Of a DNA stretch of 10,436 nucleotides, positions 5,850 to 10,436 are shown piece by piece. The stretch is from Bacteroidetes bacterium UBA7688 (lineage in GTDB: Bacteria; Bacteroidota; Bacteroidia; Chitinophagales; Chitinophagaceae). How positions within the stretch are numbered: position 1 is the first letter of the stretch; every line of letters begins with the position of its first letter. The stretch lies in contig DLGS01000222.1 in assembly GCA_002482815.1 (NCBI GenBank), positions 1,020 to 11,455 of the forward strand, given 5' to 3'. The position numbers and the translations under genes were made by a program. The notes beneath the pieces are model-generated. The model made no database searches. It was not told the origin of the DNA and was given only the letters and a program-made list of their open reading frames with translations.

Positions 5850-6140
5850 GTGATACTATACAAATACATCGCTTGCCTAAATAAAGATGGTTTAGACTTT
5901 TCAACTTATGAAATTGAAGTTACAGAATCAGCTAAGTCTTATGTTGGCAAAAATAGACGATTCGCAAAGGATAGAATCGGAGTTGTAGATACTCAATGGA
6001 ACTCTACATTTGACAGGCACGCATCTGTTTTAAGCCTTCAAAAAGACGACTCAATATTTGACACCCTTAAAGAGTACATTAAGGTTAGGCTTGAACACGA
6101 AATTGATTATTTGAATCAGCTTTTGTCATTCATCCCATAA
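5850..6140 (+). CDS. hypothetical phage protein, GTG start
   Basis: The 96-residue product begins at a GTG codon. No ATG occurs anywhere in the frame, so GTG at 5850 after the leader AAAAATTAAAAAC is the only reasonable start. The protein has a beta-rich N-terminal half (KYIACLNKDG, YEIEVTES), a central basic piece (KNRRFAKDRIGVVDTQWN) and a C-terminal helix of charged heptads (TLKEYIKVRLEHEIDYLNQLL) that could form a coiled coil. I do not know its role. It is followed by a terminator, closing the second transcript block. Confidence 0.75.
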   Translation: MILYKYIACLNKDGLDFSTYEIEVTESAKSYVGKNRRFAKDRIGVVDTQWNSTFDRHASVLSLQKDDSIFDTLKEYIKVRLEHEIDYLNQLLSFIP

Positions 6141-6159
6141 CCACCCCATTATTCACCCA

Positions 6160-6192
6160 AAGCCCTGCACCTTATAAGTCGGGGCTTTCTTA
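6160..6192 (+). terminator. intrinsic terminator before the methyltransferase gene
   Basis: Left arm AAGCCCTG (6160-6167) pairs with CGGGGCTT (6180-6187), including one T-G wobble. The loop region contains its own near-palindrome (ACCTTATAAGT). A T-rich tail follows (TTCTTAATTT). The methyltransferase ATG lies about ten bases after the tail, so that gene is insulated from upstream transcription unless read-through occurs. Confidence 0.8.
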
Positions 6193-6201
6193 ATTTATGT
6201 T

Positions 6202-6633
6202 ATGAAAGATCGAAATTTGCCACACTCTGACAGTTGGGCAACGCCTGAATACATTTACAATACGCTAAATGAAGAATTTAATTTCGATTTTGACCCTTGC
6301 CCTCTCAATCACGATATCACAAAATGGGATGGCTTAAAAGTTGATTGGGGTAAAGTCACTTTTTGTAATCCACCCTACTCAAAAGATCTAAAACCGCTGT
6401 TTATTCAGAAAGCTGTTGAGGAAAGCAAAAAAGGTAAGACCGTAGTTCTGTTATTGCCCGTTTCAACATCTACAAAACTATTTCACGATGTTATCCTGCC
6501 AAACATAACGGAGCCGATCAGATTCTTTAAAGGTCGAATTAAGTTCAAAGGGTATTGCTCTGACGGATCTTATACTGAAAGTAAATCCCCTATGCACGAT
6601 TCAATGCTGATCATTTTTAAAAGAAACATCTAA
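6202..6633 (+). CDS. dam: phage Dam-type DNA N6-adenine methyltransferase
   Basis: This 143-residue protein matches the phage DNA N-6-adenine methyltransferase family (PF05869), which transfers a methyl group from S-adenosylmethionine to adenine. Visible hallmarks are SDSWATPEYIYNTLNEEF (residues 9-26), FDFDPCPLN (28-36, cofactor pocket) and the catalytic NPPYS motif (56-60, DPPY-type). They are followed by VVLLLPVSTSTKLFHD and a C-terminal FFKGRIKF segment. Length is in the usual range for the phage Dam family. Target sequence cannot be read from the protein, although family members such as phage T1 Dam act on GATC. The gene sits directly after a terminator and is the only part of the window containing GATC (five sites), which marks it as compositionally foreign to its surroundings. 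It probably protects phage DNA from restriction. Confidence 0.93.
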   Translation: MKDRNLPHSDSWATPEYIYNTLNEEFNFDFDPCPLNHDITKWDGLKVDWGKVTFCNPPYSKDLKPLFIQKAVEESKKGKTVVLLLPVSTSTKLFHDVILPNITEPIRFFKGRIKFKGYCSDGSYTESKSPMHDSMLIIFKRNI

Positions 6634-6668
6634 CCCACACAATTCACAACTAAACAAAATTCACAACA

Positions 6669-7013
6669 ATGAACACATCAAAATTATCACACCTTGAGCA
6701 AATAGAAAACGGGGACATTGAAAGAATGCAGGATTTAATTTTTGTAATGTTTAAGATGATTCACGGAGGAACAAGGGACAGTATTACAATTGAATTAAAC
6801 AGATTCTACCCTGACAGAGAAAAGCCTTTTACGCCTGACCAAGTAGGCAAGAGATTTACTGACCTGTTAAACGATGGTAAAATAGTTCTTACCCACCACA
6901 CAAAAAGCATTCCAAAAACAAAGCACACCTACGGGAAAACACAGCAAGTATGGATAACCCCTGATGGTGACATAAATAAGGTAATGAAAAGACTTAATGA
7001 ACACTACAAGTAA
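6669..7013 (+). CDS. hypothetical protein, possible winged helix
   Basis: This is a 114-residue basic protein. Residues 14-75 have the order helix, helix, helix, then a basic strand pair (ERMQDLIFVMFKMI, SITIELNRFY, TPDQVGKRFTDLLNDGKIVL). The order is compatible with a winged-helix DNA-binding domain whose wing is KIVLTHHTKSIPKTKHTYGKTQQVWI. No enzyme motif is present. The leader contains a 10-base direct repeat (AATTCACAAC at 6641-6650 and 6658-6667). It opens the replication block and may be an accessory DNA-binding protein. This is an inference from secondary-structure feel; I recognise no specific family. Confidence 0.72.
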   Translation: MNTSKLSHLEQIENGDIERMQDLIFVMFKMIHGGTRDSITIELNRFYPDREKPFTPDQVGKRFTDLLNDGKIVLTHHTKSIPKTKHTYGKTQQVWITPDGDINKVMKRLNEHYK

Positions 7014-7034
7014 TAATCTTTAAAACGACAAATA

Positions 7035-7385
7035 ATGAAGCAAACAACAGAGAAAGTTTATAGGTGCGACCATTGTAATAAAGCAATGGTTTCAGCAGGA
7101 TTTATGGCGGCTCACGAAAGGATGTGTAAAAAGAACCCGAATAATCAGCACAAATGCTTCGAATGGTGCAAACACTTAAAGCGTGATGTATTTAATGACG
7201 AAGTTTCTTTTATGTGTGGAGCGCAAAATAACTTAGAAATGCACTCTTATAAGCTTGAAAGGTATAAATATAAGCATCCCCGCTTAAAAGACCTGCAAAG
7301 GATGCCGCTTGAATGCAATCTATATGAAGACAAACACCCCGAGCAAGAATTTACCCCAAGCAAAAACGAAAACGGCGGATGGTAG
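7035..7385 (+). CDS. zinc-finger protein with two metal sites
   Basis: This 116-residue protein has an N-terminal C2H2-like finger, YRCDHCNKAMVSAGFMAAHERMC, with C11, C14, H27 and C31 as probable ligands (a CCHC variant). A second cysteine group follows: C41, C45, C61 and C94 (HKCFEWCKHL, FMCGA, LECNLYE). The remainder is basic and rich in Lys and His. Two metal sites in one small protein suggest a structural, nucleic-acid-binding role. Its leader repeats, with one base changed, the 17 bases around the start of the gene at 639. I know of comparable phage proteins but no established function. Confidence 0.78.
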   Translation: MKQTTEKVYRCDHCNKAMVSAGFMAAHERMCKKNPNNQHKCFEWCKHLKRDVFNDEVSFMCGAQNNLEMHSYKLERYKYKHPRLKDLQRMPLECNLYEDKHPEQEFTPSKNENGGW

Positions 7386-7446
7386 CCCCCAACCAAAACC
7401 AAAGATGAAACCTAAAATATTGAGAACAATCTAAACTAAACAGACA

Positions 7447-7770
7447 ATGGCAAAAGAAAAAACTTACGGCGAAAAACTAAAAGACCCTCGCTGGCAGAAA
7501 ATGAGATTAGAAGTAATGCAAAGGGACGGGTTTAAGTGTGCCAATTGCAATAGTGCCGAAAACACCTTACACGTTCACCACAAATTTTATGTTTACGGTA
7601 ATGAGCCGTGGGAATATGAGCTAGTTGATTTGCTGACTTTGTGCGAAATATGTCACGAGGACGAAGAATTCTGCAAACACGACTTCAATATTACCGTAAA
7701 ACACCTGCTAAGACAAGGCAAAAGTTACAGGGACTTAATGAATCATATCCTTCAAATACTCGAATACTAA
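7447..7770 (+). CDS. HNH endonuclease
   Basis: This 107-residue protein has a compact HNH nuclease fold. Zinc-type cysteines C31-C34 (KCANC), the HVHH segment (42-45), N52, and the second zinc knuckle C66-C69 with H70 (TLCEICHEDE) are all present. The sequence DPRWQKMRLEVMQRDGFKC is the normal entry to this domain. The HNH domain spans roughly residues 13-75 and the rest is a helical C-terminal tail. The gene ends five bases before the initiator gene. It could act as a nicking enzyme helping replication or packaging, as a host-directed nuclease, or as a free-standing homing endonuclease. Phage terminase-associated HNH proteins usually lie next to terminase genes, which are not in this window. 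Confidence 0.9.
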   Translation: MAKEKTYGEKLKDPRWQKMRLEVMQRDGFKCANCNSAENTLHVHHKFYVYGNEPWEYELVDLLTLCEICHEDEEFCKHDFNITVKHLLRQGKSYRDLMNHILQILEY

Positions 7771-7775
7771 TTTTT

Positions 7776-8561
7776 ATGAAAAGATTTTCAGATACCGACC
7801 TATGGGACAAAGAATGGTTTATGGAGCTGAAACCGAAGATAAAATGCCTTGTTCAGTTCATATTTTCCAAGTGTGACCAAGCTGGCGTTTGGTCTCCAAA
7901 TTGGACGCTCGCATCGTCATTTATTGGCGAAAAAGTGAGCGCAACAGACATTTCTAAATTAAAAAAACACTTTGAAATTTTATCAAACGGGAAAATTTTT
8001 GTTCTTGATTTTGTCAAATTTCAGTACGGCGAATTGACCGAAAAATGTATGCCGCACCGAAAAGTTATTGCGCTTTTAAAAAATCACGGACTTTTTGAAA
8101 GGGTATTGATAGGGTATCAGTACCCTACTAGTAGGGAACAAGAAGAATATAAAGATAAAGAAGAGGAAGAAGAAGAGGATAAAGAAGAAGAAGGCGAAAA
8201 AAATTTGAAAACGCCAAAAGTAAAAGTAACGCCTATTATGTTTCGGGATTCTCCGCTTTTTGACTTTGCAGTATTTACTGAATCTTTTTCAGGTACAGAT
8301 TACGAGGCTTACAATCTTCGATACTATTACGAATCTGTCTTGAATTGGTCGGACGGTTCGCTTAAAAAGAAAATTGATTGGCTGGCAACTGCAAAGAATT
8401 TTATGCTTAGCGATTCCAAAGCGGGCAAAGCGGCACTACAAAATGTTGACTTATTAAAAAACAACAATGGGAACAGAAATTTTAACAACAACAAACCACC
8501 TACAGGGAGCGCAGTTGATAGCGTTTCAGCATTCGAAAAGCTTAGTAGATTTAATAATTAG
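7776..8561 (+). CDS. lambda O-like replication initiator
   Basis: This 261-residue protein has the layout of a phage replication initiator of the Bacteroidetes type. The N-terminal domain (residues 1-110) opens with KRFSDTDLWDKEWFMELKPKIKC, then GVWSPNWTLASSFIGEKVS and KFQYGELTEKCMPHRKVIALL, a winged-helix-like DNA-binding domain. An acidic linker (121-145, mostly Glu and Lys) follows, then a C-terminal region with the YYYESVLNWSDGSLKKKIDWL block and an Asn-rich tail. The ATG at 7776, five bases after the HNH stop, is chosen because the frame's earlier part lies inside the HNH gene. The linker-coding DNA contains repeats and a purine tract that could be the origin, as in lambda O. It overlaps the next gene by 95 bases. 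Function is by analogy; I see no enzyme motif. Confidence 0.82.
   Translation: MKRFSDTDLWDKEWFMELKPKIKCLVQFIFSKCDQAGVWSPNWTLASSFIGEKVSATDISKLKKHFEILSNGKIFVLDFVKFQYGELTEKCMPHRKVIALLKNHGLFERVLIGYQYPTSREQEEYKDKEEEEEEDKEEEGEKNLKTPKVKVTPIMFRDSPLFDFAVFTESFSGTDYEAYNLRYYYESVLNWSDGSLKKKIDWLATAKNFMLSDSKAGKAALQNVDLLKNNNGNRNFNNNKPPTGSAVDSVSAFEKLSRFNN
8100..8200 (+). other. candidate replication origin inside the initiator gene
   Basis: Two copies of AGGGTAT begin 11 bases apart (8100-8106 and 8111-8117), one helical turn. The inverted copy TACCCT follows at 8121-8126, and a perfect 14-base palindrome CCCTACTAGTAGGG lies at 8123-8136. A strand-asymmetric purine tract follows at 8134-8200 with only six pyrimidines (8139, 8148, 8150, 8156, 8180, 8195). 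In phage lambda the origin likewise lies in the middle of the O gene as repeats followed by an AT-rich, purine-asymmetric stretch. The position here, between the two domains of the initiator, is the same. The repeats are short, so this is a candidate only. Confidence 0.45.
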
Positions 8562-9300
8562 CAACAATCAGATTGAAATAGCTGAAACAACTAGCAACCT
8601 GATGCCTGATGGAGTGCCAAATTTTGAACCTATACGCTCATTCCCGACAATAAAAGCCCTTTGTGAAAGTATAAAGGATGGCAGAAAGAATATGCGGGCT
8701 GTTTTGTTCAATATGGTAAAAAACCTTTCTGAATCAATAAACGTTGTTCGAAACCTTACAGAAGACCAAATGATTGAGATAGCATCTTTACTTTTGGACG
8801 AATGCGGCGATTTTAGGCTTGAAGACTACCAAATGATGTTCACCCTTGCAAAAAGGAATAAGCTGGTAAAATTTAGGGATAGAATCGATATAACGATAGT
8901 TTCAGAGATGCTTGACGAATACTGGTTACTAAGAAAAAAAGAGGGCGACAGGATTTTAGCTGAAAAAGAAGATTTAGCAGTTGCGAAAAGAATAGAGCAA
9001 AGGGAGCAGAAAATGCTATCAGCACCCGCAGGTTCAATAGTTGAGTTGCCGCCTGATTACTTCGCTAAAGAATTAAAGCGGATGCAGGACGAAAACGAAG
9101 AAAGAAGACAGCAGGATTGGGCAGACTATATCGGGCGAAGTGCTGAAAGGAAACAAAAATACAAAGAGCAAATGGCTGCCGCTTATGGTTTGACAATGGA
9201 ACAGCTTGAAACTTTAATCGTACCTGAATCAGAAGCTAAAATAACCTATCAAACATTTCCTTCTAAAATCAATGAGGAGAAAGTTAATGAAAACTCTTAA
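8467..9300 (+). CDS. replication partner protein, DUF6633-like helical
   Basis: This 277-residue protein is mostly helical. Residues about 57-155 (SFPTIKALCESIKDGRKNM to VSEMLDEYWLLRKKE) resemble the DUF6633 family found next to replication initiators in Bacteroidetes mobile elements. A charged, coiled-coil-like C-terminal half (160-245) follows, with AKELKRMQDENEERRQQDW. I infer a helicase-loader or initiator-partner role, comparable in position to lambda P, but no ATPase motif is visible. The ATG at 8467 overlaps the initiator by 95 bases. A later ATG at 8602 (M46) would remove the overlap and is an alternative start, but the longer N-terminus looks protein-like. A 14-base overlap joins it to the next gene. 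Confidence 0.82.
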   Translation: MGTEILTTTNHLQGAQLIAFQHSKSLVDLIISNNQIEIAETTSNLMPDGVPNFEPIRSFPTIKALCESIKDGRKNMRAVLFNMVKNLSESINVVRNLTEDQMIEIASLLLDECGDFRLEDYQMMFTLAKRNKLVKFRDRIDITIVSEMLDEYWLLRKKEGDRILAEKEDLAVAKRIEQREQKMLSAPAGSIVELPPDYFAKELKRMQDENEERRQQDWADYIGRSAERKQKYKEQMAAAYGLTMEQLETLIVPESEAKITYQTFPSKINEEKVNENS

Positions 9301-9454
9301 AGAGTGGGCAGACGAAAAGGGATTTGTAAAGGTGAACGGCTTATGGTACACCTTAAATCCTGATTTTGAAGGAATGATTATTAACGACAAAACATTAAAA
9401 CAACTATTCAATGACAATAATGCAAAAAGTGCTGGACGCACTAGAAAAGGATAA
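9287..9454 (+). CDS. small hypothetical protein with a real Shine-Dalgarno
   Basis: This 55-residue basic protein (MKTLKEWADEKGFVKVNGLW...) is of unknown function. I use the ATG at 9287 rather than an upstream in-frame ATG at 9272, because AGGAG at 9274-9278 sits eight bases before it, a good spacing for a ribosome-binding site and the only strong one I see in the window. It overlaps the end of the preceding gene by 14 bases and the start of the next by up to 44. The C-terminal tail is basic (KSAGRTRKG). Existence is supported by the ribosome-binding site and the coupling; family unknown. Confidence 0.65.
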   Translation: MKTLKEWADEKGFVKVNGLWYTLNPDFEGMIINDKTLKQLFNDNNAKSAGRTRKG

Positions 9455-9851
9455 AAGCCTAATAGCAAGTGAAATTTTCGCAAAAATTGAATTGACCGAT
9501 GAAAAGCCTTTGAGTAAAATTGATAAAAGCAATTTAATGAACTGCTTATTTAAGCTATATAAACTTAAAATAGTGGCAAAGGATGGGATGCACGGTTCGT
9601 ATGCCTATACGCTAATAAAAGATAAATATATTTGTAAGCCCAGAGCATTTAAGCCAATAGAGCAAAGGCGTATCGAAACAAAGCCCCGACCATTTAAACC
9701 CAAAAAGAAGGTATTTAAACCTTTGGAATGGTACGCCCTTAAAACACAAGGACATATTGAGCAGATTGCAAAAGAATTTAAAATACCAATACCAAAAACA
9801 AGAAACGAAATTGAATCATTCTATCACACGGTTAAATCACAAACAATTTAA
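9411..9851 (+). CDS. possible winged-helix protein with FKP repeats
   Basis: This basic protein has 146 residues. Its N-terminal 70 residues have helices and a strand pair compatible with a winged helix (MQKVLDALEKDKSLIASEIF, SNLMNCLFKLYKLKIVAKDG, SYAYTLIK). The middle is a proline- and lysine-rich linker with FKP three times (80-82, 95-97, 102-104). The C-terminal part (EQIAKEFKIPIPKTRNEIESFYHTVKS) looks like a second helix-turn-helix. This fits a small DNA-binding or regulatory protein. Translation may start at 9411 or at the ATG at 9420. It overlaps the preceding gene by 44 bases if 9411 is used. No known family is recognised. Confidence 0.78.
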   Translation: MTIMQKVLDALEKDKSLIASEIFAKIELTDEKPLSKIDKSNLMNCLFKLYKLKIVAKDGMHGSYAYTLIKDKYICKPRAFKPIEQRRIETKPRPFKPKKKVFKPLEWYALKTQGHIEQIAKEFKIPIPKTRNEIESFYHTVKSQTI

Positions 9852-9862
9852 ATACAAATATT

Positions 9863-10072
9863 ATGGAAAAGGAAAAGTATTACAACGTAGAAACGCTTTC
9901 GACTGATGGCGACAAAATAACCCTTGACGACAGAACTTTAAAAGAGTTTTTTGATTCAGAATTTGAAACGTGGAAAGGCGGTCAATATTCTGATGAAGAT
10001 TTTATGTTCAACATCACAATTGTCGAAATGACTGAAAAAGAGTTTGAAGAACTGCCTGAATTTCAGTTCTAA
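9863..10072 (+). CDS. small acidic hypothetical protein, 69 aa
   Basis: This very acidic 69-residue protein (many Asp and Glu; DDRTLKEFFDSEFETW, MTEKEFEELPEFQF) has no cysteine, metal site or membrane span. The pattern of strand-helix-strand-helix with a WKGGQYSDEDFMFN turn may form a compact alpha/beta fold. Strong negative charge can indicate DNA mimicry, but it is equally usual for small phage proteins. It follows the upstream gene by 11 bases, so it shares that transcript. Family unknown. Confidence 0.72.
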   Translation: MEKEKYYNVETLSTDGDKITLDDRTLKEFFDSEFETWKGGQYSDEDFMFNITIVEMTEKEFEELPEFQF

Positions 10073-10125
10073 CCCTTATTGATTACCTGATAAGTATTAA
10101 ATCACAATCCTAAAACAGAAATATT

Positions 10126-10374
10126 ATGCACGCAGACATTAAAGGGGCTTTAAACTATATGAAGAAAAAGCCAATTACATTTGAACACAGAGGTATTAGC
10201 CTATTACAGAAGCAAGCTAAAAAGGTTCTTGAATATGGATTGCAAAAAGGATACGAAACTACCAAACAATTATCTGACGAAGAAGTTGATTCTGTTTTAG
10301 GTTGGCAGATTTGCTATAAATCAAACGAGCGTTGTAAATATAACTGCTCAGGACTTTGCAAAGATTCAATGTAA
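10126..10374 (+). CDS. small phage protein with C-terminal cysteine cluster
   Basis: The 82-residue product has an N-terminal helical part (HADIKGALNYMKKKP, ISLLQKQAKKVLEYGLQKGY, LSDEEVDSVLGW) and a C-terminal cysteine cluster with C63, C70, C74 and C78, spaced CX6CX3CX3C. That spacing could hold a zinc ion or an iron-sulphur cluster; neither can be decided here. The ATG at 10126 is preceded by an A-rich leader. A second ATG at codon 12 is possible but less likely. It closes the operon: an intrinsic terminator lies 30 bases after its stop. Function unknown. Confidence 0.75.
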   Translation: MHADIKGALNYMKKKPITFEHRGISLLQKQAKKVLEYGLQKGYETTKQLSDEEVDSVLGWQICYKSNERCKYNCSGLCKDSM

Positions 10375-10403
10375 CCATCCCCCCTCACCCCATTCACTCA
10401 CAT

Positions 10404-10425
10404 AGCTCCGTTAAGGGGCTTTTTT
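10404..10425 (+). terminator. intrinsic terminator at the right end
   Basis: AGCTCC (10404-10409) pairs with GGGGCT (10415-10420), including one T-G wobble, around a GTTAA loop. Six T residues follow (10420-10425). It lies 30 bases after the last stop codon and would end the replication transcript. Confidence 0.8.
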
Positions 10426-10436
10426 AATGCAAAATA

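Noticed and set aside
6005..6012. TACATTTG, a match to the Bacteroidetes -7 promoter element (also at 10176-10183)
   Set aside because: Both copies are inside coding sequence, with no suitably spaced TTG-type upstream element convincingly present and no gene start close behind them.
7641..7775. Upstream extension of the initiator frame into the HNH gene
   Set aside because: The extra 45 residues are Arg-rich with no domain character and lie over the HNH coding frame. The ATG at 7776 gives the usual N-terminus for this initiator type.
1..10436. tRNA genes, CRISPR arrays, insertion sequences, integrase or attachment sites
   Set aside because: I looked for cloverleaf cores, regularly spaced repeats, transposase motifs and tyrosine or serine recombinase motifs and saw none.

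Overview
The window looks like the early (replication, recombination and accessory) region of a tailed phage or prophage of a Bacteroidetes host, most likely a flavobacterium or relative. The reasons are: every credible gene is on the + strand and packed at near-zero spacing; base composition is AT-rich (about 36% GC by eye); ribosome-binding sites are mostly A-rich leaders without a Shine-Dalgarno, as usual in Bacteroidetes; and several protein families are familiar from phages of this phylum (ERF, YopX, DUF551, DUF7352, a replication initiator beginning MKRFSDTDLW, and a DUF6633-like helical partner). No integrase, repressor, structural gene, tRNA or CRISPR array is visible, so free phage and integrated prophage cannot be told apart.

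Layout. Bases 1-3971 hold about a dozen small accessory proteins: two zinc-binding candidates, a possible Tad2/DUF2829-like protein, a YopX-family protein, DUF551, DUF7352, small membrane peptides and several proteins of unknown function. The block ends at a strong terminator. Bases 3994-5435 carry a recombination pair, an ERF-type single-strand annealing protein translationally coupled to a FEN/T7 gp6-like 5'-3' exonuclease. Bases 5447-6192 hold three small unknown proteins and a terminator. Bases 6202-6633 encode a phage Dam-type adenine methyltransferase. Bases 6669-9300 form the replication block: a possible winged-helix protein, a zinc-finger protein, an HNH nuclease, a lambda-O-like initiator with a candidate origin inside its gene, and an overlapping helical partner protein. 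Bases 9287-10425 carry small proteins and a final terminator.

How the genes may work together: the initiator and its partner would open the internal origin and bring in host replication proteins. The exonuclease and ERF protein would process ends and anneal strands. The methyltransferase would modify phage DNA against restriction. Intrinsic hairpins split the cluster into segments.

The strongest unexplained signal is in short palindromes. GATC occurs five times, all inside the methyltransferase gene, and nowhere in the other roughly 10 kb. CATG, GGCC and CCGG were not found at all. This points to strong restriction avoidance in the phage backbone and a more recent origin for the methyltransferase gene. 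No gap without a gene exceeds about 110 bases.
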